This document shows, in pieces, positions 16,529 through 28,831 of a stretch of 30,351 bases of DNA. The first letter of the stretch is position 1. The number at the start of each line of letters is the position of its first letter. Both the position numbers and the translations under genes were made by a program. The notes under the pieces are model-generated. The model was given only the letters and a program-made list of their open reading frames with translations. It did no database searches and was not told the origin of the DNA. This stretch comes from Phanerodontia chrysosporium. Its lineage: Eukaryota > Basidiomycota > Agaricomycetes > Polyporales > Phanerochaetaceae. The stretch is taken from positions 1 through 30,351 of the forward strand of contig MJGA01000106.1 in assembly GCA_001910725.1 (NCBI GenBank). Reading direction: 5' to 3'.

Positions 16529-19500
16529 CGGCATGATGCTGTCCACGACGTTCGGTTTGCCGCGGCAACAGAGGATTATGTAGACTTTGATATGATTCCA
16601 TCTGTTACGTGAGCGATGTGGGCCGCCTAGCAGCTGAGACAGAAGACTGTGCGAAGAGTTTGGCCTGGTCTGGGGACACCATGTTCGCGCTGCGCCCCTG
16701 CGGCGACGACTGGAGGCCAATTTATTCTGAGCCGACGGGCGCACTAGGCGAAATGATACGCGAGGCGTCCACAGCGGTCCACAAGACACGACTCCGCGTC
16801 CGAATCGCCGTCCTCGATCGCAAACATCAAGGCTGCGGCTGATAGCAACAGCGGGTGCCTCGGGTGTGATCTCTGTGCGCGATGGGTGATGCAGTGATGA
16901 TATCTGCGCCGGAATGCCGTTCCTCGCGGGTCGCGCGAGTGTGCCCGCCCATGTCGCAGCGAGCCCGCCGCGCTGCTGCGTCGCCTGGCCGACTGACCCA
17001 CTGCGGACGCTGCTCGCTGGTCCAGGCGCGCGCGGGACGCTGTTGCACGTTCCCAAATCAAAATCGCGGAGAGTGCCGCACGCGGACGTGAGCATGGGAA
17101 TGCCATACATTTTCAGAAGAAACTTCACGGAATAGCATTTATTTACGGCAGGGGCGGTTACACAAGCTATTGGTATGGAGATTGCACCGCGTGGAGCGAG
17201 GCGTTGACCATTAGACCCATCAGGCGGGAGCCCCAGGAGAGGCAGCGAAACACACCAGGCTGGAGCTCTCTATCGGATGGGGGGCCAATACACCACAGAT
17301 GTCCGCGGTAACGGCAGGGCCACCCCGTCAGAGGAGTTTGTTTCCGTCAGAGACGGTGACGGCTGACGAGGTCGTTGTTGAACTGTATACAATTCGCTGG
17401 ATTGATGATAATGATATGCAATCTACCCTTTAATGTGATGAACCTAGTCATTAATCACAGGAGATGGTTGGGCGAAGGTTTGTGAAAGATCTCGACCGGG
17501 CGCGGTCGCTCCTGGAGAACGAAAACCATGGCCTATTTTCACAAATCACCTGTATTGCGCGCAGGAGTCAGATGTCCGTAGCCCAGCGAGGATGAGCCGG
17601 CCGCCCTGTTTGGACTGATTCACGCGATCTCAATCCCGGCGAGCTTCTTCCCAGACTGATGATAGTCAGATGCAAGCCAGGCGGCCGCGGTGGTGCACAA
17701 GACTCCCATCATTATCAGGGAATGCTGGAGAAATCGAGGCGGTACACCGTGCGTGGGACGCGATCTGCGATGGCATGAGCTGTTGAACAGAGGGGGAGGG
17801 GCACTTGCCTGTCCGCCACGGCCCTGCGTGCACCGGGTGCGATTGGAGAGGCAGGCTCCAGACAGTGACAGCGGCCGTGAGCTGTGCGTGGAGAGACGGT
17901 GATCAGTCGAGGGAGGCAGCGAATGCGCGGGGGGATGTCCCTGGGGCAGGCAATTACGAGACCTCGCCCGGTGCGCGCGCCGGGGAGCCCGGGCAGAAGC
18001 CAGGTGGCGCCGCGGTGCAGCAGGAAAGGAAGCCGAGGGTGGGAGACGCGAGTCCGCCGTGCGGGTTTTCCTTTCCATCTGCCTCAGGAGAGCCTGTTCG
18101 AGAGGCGAGTGGGAAAAGGCACATCGTCGGGGAGTCTGTCGTATTGTTGCGGGTGTCGTCAGCCCGCGCAGTGTCACGCGAGGTCGGTCAGGGGCGTTGC
18201 ACACGTGCAGTCGTTCCCTGTGCGTCGCGCGTGCTATTCGCCGCTTCACAGCTCATTCTCCCAACACGGCAGCCTGTCAGGGTAAACGGCGTAGGTGCTT
18301 GCTGCAAGCGAGCTATCAGCTCACAGTGTTGTTGATGTTGTGATGGCTTCGACATACCACGGGCGACCAGCGAAACGCATGCTTTGGCGTCGGGCGACGC
18401 AGAGGAACGCGGCATCGTGTGAGGACGGCGCCTCGAACGGGCGGGATTGCGTACTGCGAGACGTGGGGTGTGCGACGCGCAGCGGGTGGAGCCACGGCCG
18501 ATTGCGGATGGCTGAGGTGGCAGCTCTCGGGCGCGGATCGTCCGTGGACGGCGCAGCGGTCATGGCGGCCGCTGCGGTGCACGACGGCGAGTCGCTGCGC
18601 GACAAGGTATTTCTTCTCCATAAATGACACCCTCTGGCGGCCATCGTCTGCGCGAGTGCCTGTATCGCCGTTGTCCGAACACTCCTCGCGCGCTCGGTGC
18701 TTGGAGCGGTGCGCGCCATTTGCGCACCGCAGCGGGCTTCCCCGCAACGCCCGAACAATAGCGAAGGCTTCGTCAGAAGCATAGGGGCCCCTGCAGCGCC
18801 CGCTCCCGCGAAGGGTACGGTGCAGCCAGGAATGTGCTGGAATTGATCAGGCGGCCAGTGCACCTCATCATTTGCGAAGGAGCCGTTCTTGTCGGCGGGG
18901 CCCGGCGGCGGCGAGGGTCGTATCGGCAGGACATCCTAGGATGTGCTGCTGCGGGCAGCATGGTTCTTGGATGTTTGGGTGCGCAGCATCAGGGATCTGT
19001 GCTGGCCCTCGCAGGCTGTACAAGTAGAGTTGAGTTTCTGGTAAGGGTCTTGGGGATGAGCTCACCACTGTGTGGGGGCCATTTCCAGCGTGGCGTGCTG
19101 CCCCTCATCAAGGTGGCTTTCCCGCTGGATATGCAGAGACTGCCACGGCTTGGCAGAACCGTCGTCGAGGCCCGTAGCTCGCGCTTTGCTCTGGACGCTG
19201 CGCGGGTTCGGCGGCAAGGACGGATCGATCAGGCCCGCTGACACGGCGCGTGTGGGAGGATGGATGAATACAACGGCGACTGATAGCACATCAGATGCCG
19301 ACGAGGGGCCGCGCCGCGCCGGTGGTACACGCGAGGACCGATTCATCATCAGATACCGGTGCAAGCTCGGCCGCGCCCTGTCAGCCCAGGATGGACTCGA
19401 ATCGTCCGCAGAAATCCGCGTGTATAATGTGGCGGCAGGCGTCGGCGAGGCGTCTGAGCTGTGCTGGTCAGCTTCTGGGACACCTTAACATTGATAGCGA

Positions 19501-20343
19501 CGTACTGGTTCCGGACGCGGGCCCTGGACAAGTGCGAGACAAGGGCGAAGCGTCCTCGGGATTTCGGACAGATCATGTCCCAAGGGTTCCAGTGAGAGCA
19601 GCAGGCAGCGCAAAGTGGGTAGGGTGCCTGCGCGTGCTAAACCCATCGAGGCAATGTCTCCCGCAAGAGGCGGCGCAGCCTTATCATGGTGTCCCTGGCG
19701 TGCGTGCGCGAGGCGAGATGCTGATTGCGAGATTGCGTCCCAGGAGGGATCTCGATGGAATCATCAATATCAGCTCCACGACGGTGACTGCGATGGCGAC
19801 GGCGACGAGTTGAACGACTCGGACGTTGTCGACGCCCACGCATGTACAGGGGTCGGAGGGCCGTTGGAGGCTTTCGAGGAGGCTGGGTCTATCGAAACTC
19901 TATCGAGCGGGTCCGTTGTCTCCACTTGGGGACATTTACGTGACGATCCCACGCTGCGGGCCGTGCTGTCGCCCGCCGACACAAGACTTTGAGAACAAGG
20001 CCTGCTTCATGCAGATGTCGACGGCCGACCGCGCACGGCGAGACCGCGGCGGCTGATGGCCGAACAGTGGCCCGTGATCCGGCGGTGGCTCGGGCGCATG
20101 CCATATTGGGATCAAAAATTGATTGGGGAAAGCGCGCAAGAGACGCGTGAAGACGCGTGCGAGCTTTTTGATCAACGACGTCCACCACCGCCCGCCCCGT
20201 CGCTCGAGCCCCCGCAAGCTCGTCCCAGCCAGCGTCGACCCTCCCGTGGCCGCTCCGCCGTCGTCGTCCGCAGCAGCGAGCACGCCACTCACCTCGTCGA
20301 GCGCACCGCATCACTCGTGAGTTGTTGGCGTGTTGCCTGATTG
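16529..20343. other. Gene-poor 3.8 kb region upstream of the GATA factor
   Basis: Many open frames overlap on both strands, as expected in GC-rich DNA, but none shows a recognisable domain or a consistent exon chain. The only candidate is a small minus-strand ORF at 17620-17776. The last few hundred bases may be promoter and leader of the GATA gene. No tRNA, rRNA or repeat array was seen. Confidence 0.5.
17620..17776 (-). CDS. Possible small membrane protein (about 51 aa), frame broken by one base
   Basis: Directly after a strong pyrimidine tract and CAG acceptor (CCCCTCCCCCTCTGTTCAACAG) an ATG at 17776 begins MPSQIASHAR. One base out of phase the reading continues as VPPRFLQHSLIMMGVLCTT, then AAAWLASDYH and a basic tail ending GIEIA, with stop at 17620. 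A single hydrophobic segment behind a short basic N-terminus resembles small mitochondrial inner-membrane subunits, possibly an ATP synthase subunit k type, but the identity is a guess. As given the two halves are not in one frame. Either one base is in error near 17740, or the start is elsewhere, or this is chance. Confidence 0.25.
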
Positions 20344-22225
20344 ATGCCATGTAACAAGGTTCGCATCATCCTAGGGACTCTCCAGAGGTCACCAGCACCC
20401 TGCGCTTCCGTCTTCTCGGGTTCGCCTTGCATCAAACATCGCTCTTGCTGCTCTCTGCTTTTCCGGACAGCCTTGAGAAGAAATGTATGTTGCTCGCTTT
20501 ATATAATCCCCGTCCAACCTCCCGTTCGTTGACGCCACCAATCCATCATCAAAGGTCCCCACGAGCTTCTCCCCGACACACTCCTCCTGGGTCTCCAGTC
20601 CAGTCCCTCCGCCATCTCCAGGACGGGACCCCGTCCAGAAGAGACTCTCCTCCCCCCGCCATCGACCCTGCCCTCTCGGACCCTCGCTCGGCAAACCCCA
20701 CCGTACACTACCACTACCATCACCACCCCCCGCCGCCCCTCCCCCAGGCTATTACCCCGTCGACCGCTGGGTACGTCCGCCTCCGATCCGCCCCGTCTCC
20801 TTCTCCTATTGATCGTCTGATCCCTCTCCTCTTCCAGCATCACCAGCAGCCAAACTTTACACAGCCCGTCTACCAGCACCCACATCACCGTTACCCCCCG
20901 CCTCACCCAGACGTCGACGGTCACAACATGCCTCACCGTGTAGACTCTGCAGACCGATCAGGCAGTATGAGGTGAGATTTCTTTCCCTTCCCATCTCCAT
21001 CAACACATCTCATCTCACATACAACCGCCCGCCCGGATAGCCACAGGCCAGAGGACCGGGGACCATACGACCATCCGAGCACTCACCCATCCCCGCCACC
21101 CATCGCGGCCATACATAACTCGCCTGCTCCGTCGCAAGCTTCAGAACAGGTCGCTTCTCCCTCTCCTCCCGTGAGTCTTCTCTTACCCCATCTCTCCCCT
21201 CCTCTCGCGCTTACCACCCCGCAGGTTCCCCAGCCGGCCTACTATCAAGGCCCTCCTCCCCCGAACGGTCCGCCGATGCACCAAGCCTATCCCTACCCTC
21301 CCCACGCCCGCTACCCCGCCGATCCCGCCGTGCAGATGCCGCCTGGCTACCCTCCGAGTTCGCACTACGCTCCTCCGGTAGGCCATGTTTCGACGCGCTC
21401 GATTCAGCCTATCCATGTCTCCTCACAGCCTGTTTTCGAACAGCCCTCGTACATCGTTCACACCGACGATGCGGCGACGAAGCTGAACGACCGGGTCCGT
21501 CGAAAGTGCTACAACTGCCGCACGACCGACACGTCGACGTGGCGTCGCTCGAGCCTGACCCCAGGCAAAGTGGTACGTGGCTGTCCATGAATCAGCGTTT
21601 CGTTCCGGTTTTCACCTTTGCGCCTTGGTGACAGCTCTGCAACAAGTGTGGTCTCTTTGAGCGCACGCATTCGAGGCCGAGGCCGGAACAGTTCCCGCAC
21701 AAGCGTGGACCGATCGTGACGAGCACATTCAAGAGCTCGCGCAGCCCGCCGCCAGGCCGCCTGCCCCCGATGCAGCACCACATGGCGCCGCTCCCTCCGC
21801 ACCACTACGACCACCCGTCGATCGCGCCGTTGATGCCGCCTCGCGTAGACGGGCACCCGCAGTACGCGCCGCCCCCGCCCCCGCCGGGGTCAGGAGGATC
21901 GCCGAACCCAAGTGCCATCGGAAACCTCCTCAACAGCCCTTCTGCAAGCGGTGCGCACTCACAAGGACACCCGAGCCAAGGCGGCAACCAGGGATCGCCC
22001 GTGCCCGCGCATGCGAACGCCTCGACCGGAGGCAGCTCTGCGCCGAGCGGCGCGGGCGCGTCTGCCGAAAACGGCGGCAGCCAGGGTAGCAACTCGAACG
22101 GCGCGAGCAACTCGCTCAAGCGGCCGCGTTCGCCGAGCGCGGACCGCAGCCCGCGCCAGGAACAGCGGAGCCCACCGTACCAGTACCGTGCGTCGGCGTC
22201 GGCGGCGTCGGCATCGGCAGCATAG
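20344..22225 (+). CDS. GATA-type zinc-finger transcription factor (N-terminus uncertain)
   Basis: Well-supported exons are 20838-20971, 21041-21170, 21225-21572 and 21635-22225, with an upstream exon ending at 20770 (PPPGYYPVDRW before GTACGT). One consistent model adds 20344-20484 and 20555-20770 to give 519 residues, but the first 47 do not look conserved and the true start could differ. The finger CYNC-x19-CNKC (about 302-328 in this model) contains TSTWRRSSLTPGKV and CGLFERTH, followed by a basic RPRPEQFPHKRG tail; it would bind GATA sites in DNA. A phase-0 intron splits the finger. The flanks are Pro/His/Tyr-rich before the finger and Gly/Ser/Asn-rich after it, ending in a Ser/Ala repeat. 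The target pathway cannot be told from sequence. Confidence 0.82.
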
Positions 22226-23483
22226 TGCCGTCGGGTCTCTCATAGAGTGCTGGCCTAAATTTCTCTCCTCCCATCTCCCTTTTCTTTGTCTCCTCCTTCC
22301 GTTTGTCGGCTCTGTTTCGTTTTGTGTTGGTCCCTTGGTGGCTCGGACCGCGCTGCTGCTCGCTCGCTCGCTTCGCTGCCGAGGCTTTTCCCCCCTGCGC
22401 GTGTTCCCCAGCCCTTGTCGTCGGTGGTGCGGACGCTGCTGAGCCCCCGTATGTGCGCTTGGTCGCCAGGCACGGGGCCGGTGGTCGGCGTGCGCGTGTG
22501 TGTGCGGGGTTGGGATGAAAAGGAACAGGCGGGGCCTCAGGCAGGCCGGTGCGACTCGGGGCCTGCGCTGCTGGTGTAGCTGGGACGTCGGACAGCGTGC
22601 TGTGTTATGCTCATCTCCTTGTACGATTGCTTCTTTCTGAACATGCTGCCTTCGCTCTCCCTGCGATCCGACTGTGGAGTGACGGTTCCCCGAGCCTCAG
22701 CTTTGTAGTATCTTTGCACAAAAAATAACCTCGTTTCTGTTTGCTCTTGGCTCTACAGTGATTCGTCGAGTACCTTCTATGTTATCTCGGGTTGTGATGT
22801 TTCTTGTCCAAAGTATAGCTCCTTGCACACGCCCGGGCCGCTGCCTGTCAAAGCATAATATTTTGGTTGCGCAATCACTAGCGATGTCTACAAGGCACGC
22901 TTCAGTGGCGAACGTTCCTCGGTCTGAATGCGACAGGGTACGTCCTATGCACCGGCAGGATTCGACCGTCTGCCGTGCTCCGCGGGGAGGGCCCAGGGAA
23001 GGAAGGCTGACTGTACGACCCCGTTGAATGCGAGAACATGCTCGCTGGCAGTGGGAGGGACCGCGTGATGCGCTCTCGGCGTCCGTGGGCACACGGACGC
23101 GCCAGGCACGGACCCTCACGCCGTCTGGACATCAATGCCATCTGTGCCCGAGTGCCTGACGTGGCGCGCGCCGCCGAGCCGCGAAACAGAGATAGCCCTC
23201 GAGCCGCGGACAGCATTCCGGCCTCCCCGCGCATGCTTCCCCGTGCCCCTTGTACTCGCCGTGCGTGCGGCGCCCAGGGCCCACTGGGCTGTGATGGCGG
23301 CGACAGACGGGTTACGTACGAGAGACGCGGCGGGCGCAGGCGGGCGCCGTCGCAGCGCACGGAGCCTCGACGCACGGACACGGCGGGGCTCCGCGTCGGC
23401 CACGCTGGTGCACGGCCGCGCGCTGCGCACGCCGCGGGCGCGAGCGGACGGCGAGAGACGATCCGTTCGCACGCTCGGGCGAC

Positions 23484-23506
23484 GCGCACACACACGCACA
23501 CACGCA
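23484..23506 (+). repeat. CA-rich microsatellite
   Basis: A short run of CACACA units interrupted by CG (GCACACACACGCACACAC) in GC-rich non-coding DNA. Confidence 0.6.
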
Positions 23507-26500
23507 ATGCAGTGCGGGCAGGAGGGTGGATCGATCAGACGCGAGGGCTGCCGCTATCACATCGCGGCCCACGCGCAGGGTCCCAGGGGCCGTGTGCCCC
23601 GCGCGCGGACGGCGGTTTTGGGCTCAGCGCTGATCAGAAGCGGATCAGTGGGCTCAGGTGGTGTGCGGAGACGCGATCGCGTGTGGCTGCTTGCTCGGCG
23701 CAGCGCGCGTTCAGGAGGGTGCGGGACTGGTCTACGAGCGAGTGTGTGACTAGGCAGACACCGCGCAAAAAGGGCGGTAGGGCTGGGTTCATTGCACGGC
23801 GGCGAATTCCGTGGATGACGATGAGAAGAACACGGTGTCCCATCATTTCCGCTCGGTTTTGATAGTACGATTCATTTGGCCGAGAAGGCAGGTTGCTGCG
23901 AAGTCGGCTGGGCGGGGCAGGTGCATGTGCTCGTAGGACCGCGGTTACCCACGGCGGCACAAGGCTCGCCGCCTGCGAGCGGGGCGCGTGACTCCCTATG
24001 CAAAGAGCCCTGTGCGCACAGACCCCGGACGGTGTACACGACAAGGACGGGGGCATTAGCTCGCCAGGTAGGGCGAGCAGCCAGCGGATGCCCGTGCCCT
24101 GCGAACATGCCCGGGTCGGTCGTCGAGTCGCAACAAACGGGATCAATGAAATCCGCCGCACATCACTGGCTGGGGAAGCCTTCTAGCAGGTGGTTATGGA
24201 AGAAGGAGGACGGACGGCCCTGGGTGTTAAGCTCGCCATCATCACGGCCGCCGGGCCTGCGAGGCCTCCAAGGCTCTCCCGCACATGCTTCGACCGTCTT
24301 TTCTCACTCGCTAGTCGCCCGTGCACACCAAGCGTGGGGTGGGCTTATCATGCACGTTGCCGGCCGGCGGCGCGGGCAGAGGAGGCGAGTGGAAGGAAGG
24401 TTGCTAGCGGTGCCTGGAGGAGGAGCGGCCGCTCCTCATACGCGCATGTCAACGGAACATGAACGGACGGCGCAGTCGCTTTTGCGATGCAATCATGCCG
24501 CGGATTCGGGGTGACCATATCACTGTTGGCTGATATCTCGCGCAGGGTCGGTCCATTGAAAGAACGGCCGGCCTGGGAGGGTCGAAGCAGAGCAGCATGG
24601 GGGCCCGGGTCTGGCCCTCGAGGGTAGATATCGTGATAGGCACAGTCTCGGGACAGTGCACGAGGTTAAGACGGCGGTTTAGATGGCAGTGGCCTATGGC
24701 GAGCTCGAAAGCTGGCTTCACGAAATTCCACCGTAGTCCAGAAGAGGAGTTGCTTGACGGACGCTCAGAGGACTCCCGACGAAGACGGCTGTCTTCGCTG
24801 ACTATTCCTGTTGGGCTGTGCGACGTCGCCGTCCCGCCCGTCCCGCGGGCATTCATCCACTGCACCCGACACCACGAAGGGGGCACACGTGCAATTGAAA
24901 TGTGCCGTCAAAATGCAAAGACGACTGTATCAGCGTCGCACTGATACGAACATGCCGGCGGAGAGCCTGTGCTGCGAAGGCTCGCCCCAACACCGAGCGA
25001 GCCATGCCTTGTGGGGCGGTCAAGACCCGCGTGCACCCAGCTTCTGCCAGGGCCGGTCGCAGCGCCGTGGGCGTACTGCGTTCGCGGTAGGGAGGCTTGT
25101 CGACGGTAATTGCGTCCCCTTTGACAGCTTCGCGATGGCCGCTACAGCACGGTCGCAGCCGGAGGCTCGCATAGGCGGCGTTACCCATGGCAGGCTACGC
25201 TCCGCACGCTGAAGCATGGACGCCACCGCGGCGATGGCCGCCGCTACGCCTGCCGTAAGATGCTCTGCAGGGAGAGTAGTACGACGGGCGTGGGATGGTA
25301 CAGCTGAACCTCGCCCCGCTTGCAGCCGACGGTACTGAGTCGTAAGAGGGTGCACCACGACAAGTACTGTGCTGCCCGCTCCCGGCTCGTCGCTGACCGG
25401 CGCTATGCCTCGACGTCGGAGGGTGCATATGACCGTCAACTACGAGTTCGTCCGTCGACAGCTGCATCGCTACCCCACAGAGAGCGGCCTCGCCGTTGTT
25501 GCGGTTGGGACACAGTCCCAGAATGCAACCCGCAACCCTCTCGGTGCGTCAAATCCACTGGTCCTTGCTTTGACTCCAGCCACCGCCACTGTTCGCTAGG
25601 GCCTCTTCCCAGAGCATCACCCGCAGACCGGGTAGACCGGCGGAACACGTATGACGGGTGTAGCAGAAGGTTCGTTCGTCTGCCCCATATTGTGTTTCGT
25701 TGTCGTAATCTGCAGCGGCGCCGTCTCTGGAGTTTCCCCATATCCCATCGCGAGGAGCTGAGAAAGCTGATTGGAGCTTGGTCCGCGGTGGACGCAGAGG
25801 TCTGGTGAGCTGAGGTGCTGCGCCAGAGGCCCAGTCACCGCTGGCTGCCTGACCTCGAGTGCATTTGCCGTCTGTGACTGGCCTTCGAGGAATCGATAAG
25901 TGCTCTCGAGGTTCGAATCGTCGCGGCCAACAGCGCTGTATATCGGTCCCGGTAACCGCGCAAGGTCGGTTTTCTGTCAAGCGATACGCATATAGTCGAT
26001 GCTCCGTGGGTCGGTAGTGCTTTACACGGCGGAGAGGGCAGATGTGATGAGCCGCAGACCGATAGAGAACGAATAATCGCATGGAAGTACACGAGTCGCA
26101 TGCAGGTCGGAGGAAGTTCGTGGACCGGTTTCTTCGTGGTACAGCCCCCTGACCAGCAGTCGTGTTCAGCGGGACTCCCGTCGAGTGCCGCCATGCTGCC
26201 AGAGCAAATTGAGTTTCGACAACGCAGATGGGAGATAATTGCGAACCAAGGACTCACTACGCTGCGCGACGACTTTGGAGCTCGTGCAACCTGATGACAG
26301 AAGCATCACTGGAGCACTCCGGTGCATGTACAGGCATTGCAGAGCAGCATTCTTTAGCGTCCATTGGTATGCCAAGGGTAGATGGCCGCAAGAGGAAGCA
26401 AGAGAACTTGCGTAGCTGGACGCGTGCGACGACGGAACATCAACGCCAGGCTCGGCTTCGGTCGCCGAGTTCAATTGACTGAGCGGCGTGGAGTACGGCC

Positions 26501-28706
26501 CCGGAAGATTGGACTGGCAGCGTGGCTATTGCGTATTGCGAGAAGGTGCGCCTGCATATCATGTTGCTGACTAGACCGTAGTCGGATGCTGCCTTCTACG
26601 TGCAGGTATTTCGGGGTTTGTGAACAATGTGCTGGGGCGATAGGATGTAACACGCGACTCGCAAAGGCCTGAGCTTTGGAGCTTCGACGCATACGCGCAA
26701 AGCAATGCACACGCTCTCGAGCCAGACGCGTAGCTGAGGATCATGTGCATCTGCAGTGGTGGTCGATGTCAGAGGTTGCAGGAAGACCTAATGTGCAGTT
26801 GGCTTCATCTTCACACGCAATTGGAGATGAGGGTGGCAAAAGGCATTGTATTCGAGGGCGCCGCAGGCCATGTACGCGAAAAACTACGACAAAAAGACGA
26901 AAGGACTGTGCCAAAAGCTGATTGGCCGCTCACCAGTGAAGTATGCAAAAGCGAACGGCATGCCCAGCTAACGACCCGACGACGTCGATCCCTCTGCCCG
27001 ACCTCCTTTAAGACATGAAGCGTAGCGCGTCCCTCAGTGTGAGATCCGGACGCGAGCTCCCGAGGTCGAGGTGACTGTAAAGAACCAGAAAACTGCACGC
27101 GCGTCCCATTTTATGCTGACGCGCCTCGGCATGCCCCGGGCGATCAGATGGGGGCGTCGCCCGAACATATATAAAGCGCGAAGTTTTGGCCGGGGGCTCT
27201 TTATCGAAAGTTACCACCTCGCGGGTTGATATTTGGGGCCGCTGCCGCCGCCGGCGTCGCTGGCACACGGCGCGGTCTTGAACCTATTCTCGCAGGGAGA
27301 AGGACATCCTTCATCCTAAGATCATGCCGACGTTTACTCGCTGCAGTCGGTACGGCCCGTAATGGAGGGACAGCTCGCTCGTCGTAGTCTCTTCGTATGT
27401 ACTTTGCTTCCTCTATACGAATATACTTGCGCTTTCGCAGAATCCTTTCTACAGCGTGACGCAGTTATGACAGCGTGGTGGTGCAACGGTATCCTGCGCT
27501 CGACAAGGGTCGAAGAGCTGGATGGAGTGTCCAGGGTCTTGTGCTGGCAGTTTGTTGGTGCGCTCTGTTCGCCCTCTTCTTTGGCTGACTTGTCTGGGTG
27601 CAATAGCCGGTCTCTTCATACGCCGAACCATCGTCCATGCTAGTTCTAGTGACAGCGCCGTTCCCTGCATTCTCTTCCAAAACGATCCCATCCTTGTGAT
27701 GTTGCGCCAAGCAATGACTCCCCACCTCCGGCACGCTTCACGTTGTCGGGGCATATTCTTCCTCTGAACCTCTACACGAATGTTCCTGTTGGACCCGTCG
27801 AAGCTCGACAGCGTGCGACGGCGATCCTCTCAAGTTGTCCGCCAAGACCCCAGCGTCTGGGTTGTCGTTTTTCGGCGCGGTCAACGGGCACTCCTGCCCT
27901 CTCCAGATCCTCCAGCGAGTCTCTCTATCCGGCCTGTGACAAGGTTTTCGCGCACCGACGAACTCTATCCATCTGAAAGGCCCTGTCGGGTCGCCAAGAT
28001 ATAGTCCGCGATGCACCCGCACCGCAATGATAGAGTGGGGACTAAGCGACGCCGTATCGGGATCACGCTGCACGTCGTGCGGCGCCCCTTGCGCTGCGTG
28101 GTTCCGCGTCTGCAGTGTGGACGGGCGTGGTGCGCTGTGGGCTGTTGTGGACGTTGTGGACGCCGTGCACAAGATTGGTACCTCCCTGTTACCAGACAGG
28201 TTGCTCATATATACCGTGGACTAGAGGTCATCGCCTGCGTTAATGAGTGCAATGGAATGGAAACCGAAGTTTACTCGATGGGTGTGCCATAGCATGTCGT
28301 AATGTCAATACTCTGTCTCGGAATGCAATATCCTGCACTGGCCCGAATGGAGTGGTTCTCGCGAGTCCTATACAATTCCGATGGATATATACGACGATGG
28401 TAGGCATTACGCCGTGTCCCGTGTGACCTGCTCCGGCAATGTTGTATGCGCACACCTTTTCATGAGGCTGTCCTCGCGCTGAAGTGGAACGCCGATGCTG
28501 ACTGAGACGTCGCGAAAATGCGTGCCAACGTTGCGAGGCTCAGCGAGGATGATACCACTGCCCGCTGCCACTGCGACTCCTGCAGGTCGTTCAGTCGGCC
28601 ACGGACAACGTACGATACCCGGGGTCGGCCATTCCCAAACCAGGGAGGCCCGATGCTGTATCCCGCCATATTACCTGGAACGGACACGCGCCTGCTGATG
28701 AAGAAA

Positions 28707-28712
28707 CACGTG
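28707..28712. promoter_or_regulatory. CACGTG E-box upstream of the thiolase gene
   Basis: A palindromic CACGTG lies about 120 bp before the start codon, followed by a CT-rich leader (TTTCCCTCCCCACTCCC). Such hexamers bind bHLH factors, but a role here is inference only. Confidence 0.3.
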
Positions 28713-28831
28713 ACAGCGCACGGGCTCCGGGGCCAATTCAAGGCCAAGCTCGACGTTTCGGTTCGCGCATATAACCACGTCCCATTTCCACCTGTTTTCC
28801 CTCCCCACTCCCTCTGTCCCATACTACCACC

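Larger units (their letters stand above)
22226..28831. other. 6.6 kb region with no convincing gene
   Basis: Apart from the presumed 3' untranslated region of the GATA gene and the thiolase promoter, I could not find a domain, a spliced chain of conserved-looking exons, an RNA gene or a transposon end. GC-rich stretches such as 22900-23860 give long overlapping ORFs in several frames, with Arg/Ala/Pro-rich content typical of chance frames. A CA/CG microsatellite lies at about 23484-23506. The pyrimidine-rich thiolase leader is near 28785-28830. Confidence 0.5.

Noticed and set aside
17805..18335. 176-codon plus-strand ORF
   Set aside because: Low-information composition, opposite strand equally open, no recognisable motif or splice support.
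22902..23862. Long overlapping ORFs of 127-274 codons on both strands
   Set aside because: High GC removes stops in all frames; the products are Arg/Ala/Pro-rich with no domain, and no frame is better supported than another.
25910..25919. GGTTCGAATC, a perfect tRNA B-box core
   Set aside because: The 5 bp T-stem around it is imperfect, and no A box, anticodon arm or acceptor stem could be found upstream.
27362..27767. Possible small membrane protein gene in the desert before the thiolase
   Set aside because: An intron-like segment and hydrophobic frames exist, but no splice combination gave one continuous, family-like product.
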